Assembly: GCA_964351595.1 (NCBI GenBank)
Contig: CAYGOT010000007.1
Location: 1-64,000, forward strand
Reading direction: 5' to 3'
Length of the DNA stretch: 64,000 bases
Source: UBA6059 sp964351595
Lineage (GTDB): Bacteria > Bacteroidota > Bacteroidia > Cytophagales > Cyclobacteriaceae
Part shown: positions 27,930-36,560 of the stretch, in pieces
How positions within the stretch are numbered: the first letter of the stretch is position 1
How the letters are laid out: the number at the start of each line of letters is the position of its first letter
Notes under the pieces: generated by a model
Seen by the model: the letters and a program-made list of their open reading frames with translations, nothing else
Told to the model about the DNA's origin: nothing
The model's database searches: none
Translations under genes and position numbers: made by a program

Positions 27930-27968
27930 CATTAGGAAACTAATGAGGGGAGGGCTCGTATAAGAGCC
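27930..27968. promoter_or_regulatory. Two dyads immediately before padR, candidate PadR operators
   Basis: CATTAG-GAAA-CTAATG (27930-27945) and GGCTC-GTATAA-GAGCC (27953-27968) end one base before the padR start codon. PadR proteins bind dyads in their own promoters; autoregulation is inferred. Confidence 0.45.
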
Positions 27969-27969
27969 T

Positions 27970-28302
27970 ATGAAACACACGCAGCTAGGTGAATTTGAAG
28001 AGCTGGTACTACTTATTATTGGCTCACTTGGAGACAATGCCTATAGTATCTCTATTAAAGAAGAGCTTAAGAATCGTACCGGAAGAAACCCAAGCATTGG
28101 TGCACTGCATTCTGCTTTCAATCGACTTCAGGAGAAAGGCTTTCTTGAATCCCATGAAGGAGGTGCCACCAACAAACGTGGCGGTAGAAGCAAGCGCTTC
28201 TATAAAATTACCGCACACGGGCGCAAAGCGCTTGACCATTCCTTTGAGCTAAGAGCGTCGCTTTATCATACCCTCCCACAACTTGGTCTGAACAATGAAT
28301 AA
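27970..28302 (+). CDS. PadR-family transcriptional regulator
   Basis: A 110-residue winged-helix protein of the PadR type: GEFEELVLLIIGSLG, SIGALHSAFNRLQEKGFLES (recognition helix region) and the wing with RSKRFYKITAHGRKAL. It lacks the long C-terminal dimerisation helix of larger PadRs. It overlaps the permease gene by eight bases (ATGAATAA), so it is translationally coupled and presumably regulates it; this PadR-permease pairing is frequent in Cytophagales. Confidence 0.88.
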   Translation: MKHTQLGEFEELVLLIIGSLGDNAYSISIKEELKNRTGRNPSIGALHSAFNRLQEKGFLESHEGGATNKRGGRSKRFYKITAHGRKALDHSFELRASLYHTLPQLGLNNE

Positions 28303-30937
28303 ATCTCAGCGTCAGAGGCCACCAAAATTGGCAGATAAATTCCTGGAATGGTACTGTCATGATGATCATCTTGACATCCTCAGAGGAGATGTGTACGAGC
28401 TGTATGAAGATAGACGTGAGAGCGGAAGCAAGTTTGTAGCTGACCTCTACTTCTGGATCGATATAATCGGATTATGCCGCCCCTTCGCCTTCAAAAAATC
28501 AAACTCAGAAAACTCAAATACGATTGCCATGTGGAGAAACTACTTCAAGATCACCTACCGCAACCTATTCAGACAAAAAGTCTATTCATTTCTAAATCTT
28601 AGTGGCCTGGCGATTGGTTTGGCTTGTTCTATTCTGATATTCCTCTATGTCAGTGACGAATTGAGTTACGATCGATTTCATGAAAAATCAGATCGTATTT
28701 ACCGAGTCCTGGAGCATTTCGAAAGCGAGGGAAACGGAGAGCATTCCGCAAGTCTGCCCTTTCCCACCGGGCCCACTTTGCAGCAAGAGTTCCCCAATCA
28801 GATAGCCCAATCGGTACGACTGTTCAATTTCCAGTCACCCACATTGGCATTAGCCAATAAAGCTGCCGACAAGGCCTTCAATGAATCAAGGGTGTTTTTT
28901 GCAGACTCCACATTTTTGAAGGTCTTTGATTTCGAATTGCTGGTAGGGAATAAAGAAACTGCTCTGGATGCTCCCAATACTATCCTCATCACAGCCTCCA
29001 TGGCCAAGAAGTACTTTCCCGAACAAGATCCGGTAGGTAGGAACCTGGAGTTGCAGGGTAGGCAAAATCTTGAGGTGGTGGGCGTATTCAGGGATCCGCC
29101 CAAGAATGCTCATTTTCAATTTGACTTTATTATCTCATTCTCAAGTCTAAAGCAGTGGTATGGCGGGGGCTACCCCACTGGCTGGTACTGGAACCCCTGC
29201 TGGACCTATGTAGTGCTCAATGAAAATGTCAATCCTGAGCATGTAGAGGCCAATTTTCCAGACTTTGTGTTGAAGTATTTCCCGGACTTTGTGGTAGAGG
29301 ATATTGAGCTCGAACTTCAGCCACTGACAGATATCCATCTGCACTCCAAGCTGGATTATGAGATAGCTGCCAATAGCAACATCCAGAGTGTTTACATCTT
29401 CGGCGCGATTGCCTTCTTCGTATTGGTCATTGCAGCGATCAACTTCATCAACCTCAGTACTGCCAGAGCAACAAAGAGAGCCAAGGAAGTGGGTGTCAGA
29501 AAGGCACTCGGCAGCTCCAAACCTCAGCTGGTTAATCAATATATCCTGGAGTCCATTTTCCTCACCTTCCTATCAATGGTGATCGCCATATTGATCGTTG
29601 GATTGGCGTTATCTTCATTTAATGCACTGACGGATAAGTCAATTGCATTTAGTTTCCTGCTACAGCCTTATGTTGTGCTAGGTCTCTTCGGTATAGCTTT
29701 ACTCGTCGGCCTACTATCCGGATTTTACCCAGCCTTCGTCTTGTCCAATTTCAATACGATATTGGTGCTGAAAAATGCTCACCTCAAAACCAACGGGCTT
29801 ACCTTCAGGAAGGTATTGGTGACGCTCCAATTTGCGGTTTCCGTCAGCTTGATCATAGGCACGATCGTAGCGATCAATCAACTCCAGCTCTTGCAAAACA
29901 AGGATGTCGGTTTTGACCAGGAGAATATCCTGATGATTCCCGTTATTCGGTCTCCGATGGGTGAGCATTACGAAACTTTCAGAAGTGCTGCTCTCCAGAG
30001 TCCACATGTACAATCGGTAACAGCGGTGGAGGAAATAGTTGGCGCGAAGCATCAGGTCAACAACTACAGGTTTGAAGGTATGGAGAAGTCACAGCCGTTT
30101 GCGCATTTCAATCTGCGACACGGTTTCACTAAGACTTTTAATATCCCCATGGCGGCTGGCAGAGATTATGACCGCAGCGTTCAGACTGATGATTCTTTAG
30201 CGCTAGTCGTGAACGAAACTATGGTCAAAGCCATGGGGTGGGGTACTCCTGAGGAAGCTGTGGGCAAGCGCTTCTACTATCGCAATGAGCTGAAAGGCAG
30301 AGTCATTGGGGTAGTGGAAGACTACAACGTAGTATCTAAGCACCACCCTATTGCTCCTTTCGTCCTTGCACTGAATACTCATCCTGGAGCATTCAACTTA
30401 TTTATCAAATACGTAGCGGTCAAGGTTGACAACAACCTGGAAGCTTCCATCGCAGACCTCAACACAGCGTGGAGTGCTGTTCTGCCCAACATGCCGTTCG
30501 ACTACTTCTTCCTCGACGATCGGCTCAATGACAGTTATCAGACCGAGCAACAGCTCAGCAATGTGACTATGATTTTCTCCGGACTGACCATTTTGGTTGC
30601 CTGCCTGGGTTTATTCGGTTTGGCGACCTTCAGCGTGGAGCAGCGAACTAAGGAAATCGGAGTGCGGAAGGTGCTGGGTATCTCCACCTCACAGCTGTTA
30701 GTTCTTCTATCGAAGGAATTCCTGGGGCTGATCGGTATCGCATTCGTGATCGCTATTCCTCTCTCCTATTTGCTAACGCAAAATTGGCTCAATGGCTTTT
30801 CATATCGCATCGATATAGAAGCCTGGCCATATCTGGTGGCAGGGTTGATGACATTTGCGGTAGCCTTCCTGACTGTGGCCTATCACAGTCTGAAAGCCTC
30901 CACGATTAATCCGGTAGACACGCTTAAGTGCGAATAA
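28295..30937 (+). CDS. FtsX/MacB-like permease with N-terminal prefix domain
   Basis: An 880-residue inner-membrane protein. Residues ~1-75 form a cytosolic prefix (PPKLADKFLEWYCHDDHLDI and LRGDVYELYE) typical of PadR-linked permeases. Two MacB-type modules follow, each with a periplasmic domain (DRFHEKSDRIYRV) and FtsX core. The FtsX cores show RAKEVGVRKALGSS and RTKEIGVRKVLGIS signatures, and the protein has about eight membrane helices. No ATPase is encoded next to it; partners would be supplied elsewhere. By analogy with MacB it would couple ATP hydrolysis to periplasmic mechanical work, for example peptide or lipoprotein efflux; substrate unknown. Confidence 0.88.
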   Translation: MNKSQRQRPPKLADKFLEWYCHDDHLDILRGDVYELYEDRRESGSKFVADLYFWIDIIGLCRPFAFKKSNSENSNTIAMWRNYFKITYRNLFRQKVYSFLNLSGLAIGLACSILIFLYVSDELSYDRFHEKSDRIYRVLEHFESEGNGEHSASLPFPTGPTLQQEFPNQIAQSVRLFNFQSPTLALANKAADKAFNESRVFFADSTFLKVFDFELLVGNKETALDAPNTILITASMAKKYFPEQDPVGRNLELQGRQNLEVVGVFRDPPKNAHFQFDFIISFSSLKQWYGGGYPTGWYWNPCWTYVVLNENVNPEHVEANFPDFVLKYFPDFVVEDIELELQPLTDIHLHSKLDYEIAANSNIQSVYIFGAIAFFVLVIAAINFINLSTARATKRAKEVGVRKALGSSKPQLVNQYILESIFLTFLSMVIAILIVGLALSSFNALTDKSIAFSFLLQPYVVLGLFGIALLVGLLSGFYPAFVLSNFNTILVLKNAHLKTNGLTFRKVLVTLQFAVSVSLIIGTIVAINQLQLLQNKDVGFDQENILMIPVIRSPMGEHYETFRSAALQSPHVQSVTAVEEIVGAKHQVNNYRFEGMEKSQPFAHFNLRHGFTKTFNIPMAAGRDYDRSVQTDDSLALVVNETMVKAMGWGTPEEAVGKRFYYRNELKGRVIGVVEDYNVVSKHHPIAPFVLALNTHPGAFNLFIKYVAVKVDNNLEASIADLNTAWSAVLPNMPFDYFFLDDRLNDSYQTEQQLSNVTMIFSGLTILVACLGLFGLATFSVEQRTKEIGVRKVLGISTSQLLVLLSKEFLGLIGIAFVIAIPLSYLLTQNWLNGFSYRIDIEAWPYLVAGLMTFAVAFLTVAYHSLKASTINPVDTLKCE

Positions 30938-30968
30938 GATATTGTTGATGGAAGACCAGGTTTCGACC

Positions 30969-32414
30969 TTAGTCTTCCTTGTCTCTCCTTATCAGAAAAA
31001 GTCCCGAGAAAGTCAGAAGTCCGTTGAGTATCAACAGCTCAAATCCGAACTTATAACCAAACAGCCAATCCACACTGTTGACGTTGATCATATAGGATAG
31101 TAATGGTGATAGCAGGCAGATGGGCAATACAAACTTGTCCCTGACCTGCCACTTAGTAAACATACCAAATGCATAAAGCCCTAAAAGTGGTCCATAGGTA
31201 TAGCCGGCCGCTGTAAAAACCGAGTTGATGACACTCTGATCGTTGATCGCTCGGAAGATAATCACCACGACGAACAGCACAAGGGAGAAACCCAAGTGCA
31301 CTTGTTTGCGGATACGACCAAACTTGTCTTCATCCTCAGCTCGGTAGCCCAAAAAGTCTACGCAGAAGGAGGTGGTCATAGACGTCAATGCAGAGTCTGC
31401 ACTGCTGTAGGCAGCCGCTATTATTCCCAGTAGGAAGAGTCCTCCTCCGACCAGGCTAAAATGCTGCAGTGCCAATGTTGGAAAGAGATCGTCTGACCGT
31501 TGCGGTAGCGTGATCGCCATCTCATCGGCATAGATATAAAGCAATGCGCCTAGAGACAGAAACAGGAAGTTGACTATGACCAGCACGACACAAAACCAGA
31601 AGATGTTCTTCTGAGCATCTCCCAGCGTCTTGCAGGTCAGGTTCTTCTGCATCATATCCTGATCGAGACCAGTCATGACTATCGCGATGAAGGCTCCACT
31701 GAAAAACTGCTTGACGAAATTGCGGCCGCTTTGCCACTCCCACACGAATATCTTAGACATCTCACTCTCCATCACCCGATCTGTGAGTTGAGTAAAACTC
31801 AAGGACAGCTCATCTGCGATAAAGTAGATGCTAAAGACCACAGAGAGAAGCATGAACAGCGTCTGAAGCGTATCGGTCCAGACAATGGTCTTGATGCCGC
31901 CTCTAAAGGTGTAGAGCCATATCAAGGCGATCGTGATCATCACGGAAACCCAGAAGGGTACTCCGAATGCATCAAAGAAAGCCAGCTGCAGTACTCCGGC
32001 TACCAGGAACAGTCTGAACGACGACCCGATGATTCGCGATAGTAAGAAAAAGAATGCGCCGGTCTTATAAGACCAAAAGCCAAAGCGCTGCTCCAAATAG
32101 GTATAGATGGAGATCAGGTTGAGTCTGTAGTATAGCGGCATCAGCACCATAGCGATCACCCAATAGCCCAGCAAATAACCAATCACCACTTGGAAATAGG
32201 CAAACTGAGAGTTGCCCACTTCTCCGGGTACGGAGATAAAGGTCACTCCGGATAGCGAGGCACCAATCATACCAAAAGCCACGAGATACCACGGGGATTG
32301 GCGATTGGCAGTGAAGAAATCTTGTGACGTAGCACCCCGAGACGTGAACTGAGAAATCAGCATCAAAATCACGAAATACGAAGCAATAATCGCAAATACT
32401 AAAATGGGAGTCAT
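30969..32414 (-). CDS. Sodium:solute symporter family protein
   Basis: A 481-residue, ~13-helix SSS-family transporter. Conserved segments include TSQDFFTANRQSPWYLVAFG, GASLSGVTFISVPGEV (helix 1 unwound region), and GIIAAAYSSADSALTSMTT, which includes the sodium-site serines of helix 8. Substrate is not predictable (sugars, amino acids, sialic acid are all known in the family). Convergent with the permease gene, and divergent from clpS. Confidence 0.9.
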   Translation of the reverse strand: MTPILVFAIIASYFVILMLISQFTSRGATSQDFFTANRQSPWYLVAFGMIGASLSGVTFISVPGEVGNSQFAYFQVVIGYLLGYWVIAMVLMPLYYRLNLISIYTYLEQRFGFWSYKTGAFFFLLSRIIGSSFRLFLVAGVLQLAFFDAFGVPFWVSVMITIALIWLYTFRGGIKTIVWTDTLQTLFMLLSVVFSIYFIADELSLSFTQLTDRVMESEMSKIFVWEWQSGRNFVKQFFSGAFIAIVMTGLDQDMMQKNLTCKTLGDAQKNIFWFCVVLVIVNFLFLSLGALLYIYADEMAITLPQRSDDLFPTLALQHFSLVGGGLFLLGIIAAAYSSADSALTSMTTSFCVDFLGYRAEDEDKFGRIRKQVHLGFSLVLFVVVIIFRAINDQSVINSVFTAAGYTYGPLLGLYAFGMFTKWQVRDKFVLPICLLSPLLSYMINVNSVDWLFGYKFGFELLILNGLLTFSGLFLIRRDKED

Positions 32415-32579
32415 CTATTCTTCTAAGAGCTGATATTACTTTATTTTTGCAAACGCGAAAGTCGCAAATTACATGGAGCGCTTGAGACAGTCGCTCAATA
32501 TTGCCACCGTTGAGTGCTCCAGTAGATGGTATTAGCGTCATCGCTAAAATAGACACTATATAACTATTAGTTACAAACT

Positions 32580-32861
32580 ATGGACTTTGGTTATCAGGAA
32601 TTAGAAGAGGTAGAAGTACTTGAGGACACTGGTCTTGAGGACGAGAAAAACCTGGTCGTGTTCAACGATGATCACAACACTTTCGACCATGTGATCAGCA
32701 CCTTGATCAAGGTGTGCAAGCATGATCAGCACCAGGCGGAGCAGTGCACCTACATCATCCACTTCAACGGCAAATGCGCCGTAAAGAAGGGTGCGCTACC
32801 CACCTTGAGACCCATGCGCGAAGGGATCGTCGATGCTGGCATCAACGCAGAAATCCACTAG
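32580..32861 (+). CDS. clpS: ATP-dependent Clp protease adaptor ClpS
   Basis: A 93-residue adaptor that delivers N-degron substrates to ClpAP/ClpCP. Conserved features are NLVVFNDDHNTFDHVI (N-degron pocket with NDD), CKHDQHQAEQ and CAVKKG. The N-terminal 20 residues are acidic and variable as usual. Five bases separate it from recR. Confidence 0.93.
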   Translation: MDFGYQELEEVEVLEDTGLEDEKNLVVFNDDHNTFDHVISTLIKVCKHDQHQAEQCTYIIHFNGKCAVKKGALPTLRPMREGIVDAGINAEIH

Positions 32862-32866
32862 CGTCA

Positions 32867-33481
32867 ATGGAGTACCCATCCAAGCTGATAGAAGAGGCCG
32901 TCAATGAAATTTCCAAGCTGCCTGGCATAGGCAAGAAAACGGCCATTCGGCTGGCACTTCACTTGCTCAAGCAGCCCAAGGATGACACCCACCTCCTATC
33001 GGAATCATTAATAAAACTGCGTGAGGATACACGCTACTGCAGCACCTGCCATATCATCTCAGATACCGAGGACTGTACTTGCCGCACGATGCGCAAAGAT
33101 CTCAGCGTCATCTGTGTCGTGGAGGATACTCCCGATGTGATGGCCATTCAAAACACCGGTCAATACAATGGCCTCTACCATGTGCTCGGAGGTATCATTT
33201 CACCCATGGATGGTGTTGGTCCTGAAGATGTCCATATCGATTCTTTGATCAAGCGCATTGCGGAAAGTGATGGTGAAGTCAAAGAAGTGATCCTCGCATT
33301 GAGCACAACGATGGAAGGAGATACCACAGCGTTCTACATCATCAAAAAGCTACAACCCTACAATATTAAAATCACCTCTATCGCCCGTGGCATTCCTATC
33401 GGCGGTGAGTTGGAGTATACAGATGAGCTTACGCTGGGTAGGAGTATCATCACCAGGACGGTGTACGAGCAGAATGCTTAG
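32867..33481 (+). CDS. recR: Recombination protein RecR
   Basis: A 204-residue protein of the RecFOR pathway that helps load RecA at gaps. Landmarks are the N-terminal helix-hairpin-helix LPGIGKKTAIRLALHLL, a C4 zinc site beginning CSTCHIIS and ending DCTC, and a Toprim domain with VVEDTPDVMAI and GVGPEDVHI. I chose ATG 32867, five bases after clpS; the frame extends back through clpS, but that part is non-homologous. Confidence 0.95.
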   Translation: MEYPSKLIEEAVNEISKLPGIGKKTAIRLALHLLKQPKDDTHLLSESLIKLREDTRYCSTCHIISDTEDCTCRTMRKDLSVICVVEDTPDVMAIQNTGQYNGLYHVLGGIISPMDGVGPEDVHIDSLIKRIAESDGEVKEVILALSTTMEGDTTAFYIIKKLQPYNIKITSIARGIPIGGELEYTDELTLGRSIITRTVYEQNA

Positions 33482-33520
33482 CGGCAAGCTTCTTCGCGAT
33501 AGTTGATCTGAGGTGATATG

Positions 33521-34624
33521 CTATTCATCCAAATTGGAGATGTATTCTATAAACTCGTCTGAAAAAGCGTATTCCCCTTCTTTTTTTGTGGCGACAGAGT
33601 TGTACAGCTTGATAAAAGCTACGGGTTGATCGTATGTTGCTATAAGTTCTTCTTTACCAACCTCTCGGTCAATGAGGAACGACATGTAGATCCCATTGGT
33701 ATGACCACCAAACTTGAAATAGTAACTAATCTGATCCTGGAATATACTATCATTTATCACATTATTCTTATAACCTAGGACGAGCGAGTCTAGCACCTTA
33801 AGAGAAGACGGAGTGTTTAAGTAGTCCTTGTTGTATGCTTGGAGGATAGACTCTGGAAAGAACGCCAGCTCTGAAATTGGTGGCTGTTTTTTGTCAATCA
33901 AGTCTGCTACTGCCTCCTGATGCAATCGATTCAATTCAATCATTAAGGGGTCACTGTATTCCTTCGAAGCAATTTTTCGATAGTTATGATGGAATTCGTG
34001 AGCAATAAATTCTATCAGTCCCAATTCACCCATTTGCATCATTAAGTTTAAATCAACTATTATGGCTTCATCTTGTACGCTTCCATCAGGGTCTGAGACG
34101 ACCACATACACAGGATACAACCGTGGAAGGGAGTCTCGTGAAGAGTCCGGCAAGAAGTTTTGTGCTAGCGAGTCGGCACTTAAAAGCACCTTTTCAAAAT
34201 CAGTCTTCTCTAGAAACCTTTCAATTTGCGTCAGGTTGTTCTTTAGCCGATTAAAATTATGAATGAGTGATAATCTGAAGTAGTCCCGATTCATTAATAT
34301 CGGTAGGGCTAGCAGACTGTCTAACGTTGCACTTTTGCTATCATCAAAAGTGGTAATGAGGCTTTCTTTGATGAGCGACTTTTTTTGAAGTGAATCAGCA
34401 TAAATCAAATAATGCCGGTATCCTTCACTTTTGAAAAGGTCGATCCATCTGTATTCATCAGGTTTTTGACCCGCCGCGATCTCTTTTGCGATCTGAATGA
34501 CCTGCAACGCAGACTCAATATTGACCTCAGTACCAATTTTTTCTTGCTCTACCTTATCCTCTGGCAATTGAGTACACGCAACTAAAGAAATCGAAAAAAG
34601 GGCTATGAATACTATAAATTTCAT
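33521..34624 (-). CDS. DUF5700-like putative zinc peptidase, lipoprotein
   Basis: A 367-residue exported lipoprotein: start MKFIVFIALFSISLVAC with lipobox SLVAC. A zinc-peptidase-like HExxH occurs in FIAHEFHHNY, with a downstream glutamate in HQEAVADLID as the likely third ligand (gluzincin-like). This arrangement fits the DUF5700 family of Bacteroidota, which I recall as putative zinc-dependent peptidases. Substrate unknown. The gene is monocistronic, AT-richer than its neighbours, and next to the decayed mazEF locus, which suggests an accessory segment. Confidence 0.75.
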   Translation of the reverse strand: MKFIVFIALFSISLVACTQLPEDKVEQEKIGTEVNIESALQVIQIAKEIAAGQKPDEYRWIDLFKSEGYRHYLIYADSLQKKSLIKESLITTFDDSKSATLDSLLALPILMNRDYFRLSLIHNFNRLKNNLTQIERFLEKTDFEKVLLSADSLAQNFLPDSSRDSLPRLYPVYVVVSDPDGSVQDEAIIVDLNLMMQMGELGLIEFIAHEFHHNYRKIASKEYSDPLMIELNRLHQEAVADLIDKKQPPISELAFFPESILQAYNKDYLNTPSSLKVLDSLVLGYKNNVINDSIFQDQISYYFKFGGHTNGIYMSFLIDREVGKEELIATYDQPVAFIKLYNSVATKKEGEYAFSDEFIEYISNLDE

Positions 34625-34753
34625 GATAACCAAGCGAGATTTATTTATGCTAACCTAAGCAAAATTCATCTTTTTTCGGTGAGCTAATTTCCCCACCACA
34701 TCGGGTTTCATATTTGTTGCGCGGTGAACTTACGATAGAAGTATTAGCATTGG

Positions 34754-35101
34754 AATTGAATGTGGGCAGAATGGATTGACTCAAACCTCTGGATATCATC
34801 GATGGTCTTCTTGGCTAAAGCCTAATGGTCATTCGAATATATATGATCACTTCTTGGAGATAGATCTGAGATGAAATACACGTACTTCAGATCTTCATTC
34901 AAACCATTGTTGGTTTCAGGAAAAATTACAGGATTGCCTTTGTAGTTATTGATCTTTGAGGTTAGATGAGCCACCCAAACTACATACATATGTTCATTGA
35001 GCAAATTACCATTAAGTATGGCAACAGGTCTTGTTCCTGCCTTCTCACTTCCTTGGATGGAGGTCCACATACCAGATTTCTTTCTGTCCAACTGACTCCA
35101 C
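34754..35101 (-). pseudogene. mazF: mazF toxin gene, multiply frameshifted
   Basis: MazF/PemK sequence is spread over three frames. A GTG at 35101 opens QKEIWYVDLHP, which ends at a stop after PRK; the next part, GSEKAGTRPVAILNGNLLN, HLTSKINNYKG and NGLNEDL, is in a second frame (34822-35091); then HLRSISKK continues in a third frame and stops. A possible C-terminal scrap AKKTIDDIQRFE lies at about 34784-34820. At least two indels are needed to restore the ribonuclease toxin, so it is almost surely inactive. The adjacent antitoxin is intact. Confidence 0.85.
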
Positions 35102-35102
35102 C

Positions 35103-35336
35103 CTAATCTCTTATTTGATGTAGATAGTTTGCCATTCCTTCCTCGGCAATTATTGTCAGATCCCGGTCTTCAGCAGCTTTCTTGTAAGACTTTATATACT
35201 CCGCTCTTTCGATCAGGTCAATATATATTCGTAAAGCACGCTCAATGGTTTTATTCTTTGGAGTCGACAATTCTCTGCACTTCTCATTCAGTTTTTTAAG
35301 GATGTCCTCTTGCATACTACTCGTGAATGTCGCCAT
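35103..35336 (-). CDS. mazE: MazE-like ribbon-helix-helix antitoxin
   Basis: A 77-residue protein with an N-terminal ribbon-helix-helix (MATFTSSMQEDILKKLNEKC, then TPKNKTIERALRIYIDL) and an acidic C-terminal tail that in relatives wraps the toxin (AEEGMANYLHQI). It directly precedes the broken mazF. It is an orphan antitoxin now, and may still bind DNA or neutralise related toxins. Confidence 0.85.
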   Translation of the reverse strand: MATFTSSMQEDILKKLNEKCRELSTPKNKTIERALRIYIDLIERAEYIKSYKKAAEDRDLTIIAEEGMANYLHQIRD

Positions 35337-35398
35337 GATACAATACTATTTGTGAATATGAATTATAAATATGTAGAATAGTTACAGAATGTGCTGCC

Positions 35399-36460
35399 CT
35401 AAAACTTCACCGCCAAACCCGTCATCAAAGTATTAGCGCCATTGGTTGGGCCATCTTCATTCTCATAAAGGTCATTGTCACCGGTAGCGAGTCTAAACTC
35501 CGTTCTCCAAGCGATGTTGGACTGAGGTCGATAGTTAAAGCTGATAGAGCCGATATTATTCTTGAACCCTATATCCCCAGGACTGGCAATTAGAATACCA
35601 TCCTCATCGATCACATACTCATATCTTAATCCCAGATCAAACTTCTCACTAAACTTCACTCCACCTATCAGCGTGGCAAAAAAGAAGCTGGCATCATCAT
35701 CCGAATCCCAGGCCTCCTGTGATCCATGATCTAGCGACAGCATCAGGTGAAAGCCATCACTCACCTGGTAGCGGGTATAGAAGTGATTGTAGATACGGTA
35801 CTTTTTGCCAATCGCATCATTGCCCTCATTGCCCAGCAGGTTGCCATAGTTGAGTGTCAGACGATCACTCACCGCATAGGTCAGGTTGAAGCCATAGGAC
35901 TTGGCATCATTGGTCTCTGAGATGATCTGCCAGCCATTGAGTACCACGGCAGTAAGCGAAAGTTGATCCGTCAACGCTGCAGACAACCTTACTCCGGTCT
36001 GGTAGTAAGGGGTGTATTCTGTCGCTAATGCACGGGTGTACACTTCATTCTCGATAGAGAGTGGCGACTCATAGCCGGTATGACCACCAAACACTCCGGC
36101 ATCCAGCCATACTCCCTCGCCCAGCTTCACGCCAGCATAAGTATCATAGATCAGTCGCGTCAGGTCATTTGGCTCTGCCGCGTAGTTGGTCTGCACATAG
36201 GTGCCGGTCTGTAGCCCTACGCTACCGCGAACCTTGTCATCCACATACTCTGCCTTGATAAACAGCCAGTTGAGGTTAAACTCATTGTGCCTTACAGCTT
36301 GAGTGACATATGGGCGGTTTTGATCAGCCGGTTTGTTAAACTCATAAGCGTAGTAAGCGTCGGCATAGGCTGATAAATTGACCTGAGGGCGCGCCTCTTC
36401 CTGCGCAATTAACCCGGACATGGTCAGACAAATCAAAGTAATGGTTAGTGTAGCTCTCAT
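35399..36460 (-). CDS. Outer-membrane beta-barrel porin-like protein
   Basis: A 353-residue protein starting at ATG 36460 with a signal peptide (MRATLTITLICLTMSGLIAQ). The mature part is alternating beta strands with aromatic girdles and ends in a C-terminal phenylalanine (LMTGLAVKF), as in outer-membrane barrels; it opens NLSAYADAYYAYEFNKP, as in BBP2/OmpL-like putative porins. Likely a general or specific outer-membrane channel; substrate unknown. Confidence 0.82.
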   Translation of the reverse strand: MRATLTITLICLTMSGLIAQEEARPQVNLSAYADAYYAYEFNKPADQNRPYVTQAVRHNEFNLNWLFIKAEYVDDKVRGSVGLQTGTYVQTNYAAEPNDLTRLIYDTYAGVKLGEGVWLDAGVFGGHTGYESPLSIENEVYTRALATEYTPYYQTGVRLSAALTDQLSLTAVVLNGWQIISETNDAKSYGFNLTYAVSDRLTLNYGNLLGNEGNDAIGKKYRIYNHFYTRYQVSDGFHLMLSLDHGSQEAWDSDDDASFFFATLIGGVKFSEKFDLGLRYEYVIDEDGILIASPGDIGFKNNIGSISFNYRPQSNIAWRTEFRLATGDNDLYENEDGPTNGANTLMTGLAVKF

Positions 36461-36560
36461 TGGGTTGTTTTGTTTGAATTTAGGCAAATCCTGTCAATAA
36501 TGATATAGCATCTCACTATCGAAATTCGTAGTTTTGCCATCAATTTTTAAGAAACCACTC

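Noticed and set aside
32065..32556. 163-codon frame overlapping the start of the sodium:solute symporter
   Set aside because: Same strand, other frame; the symporter frame has clear homology and this one does not.
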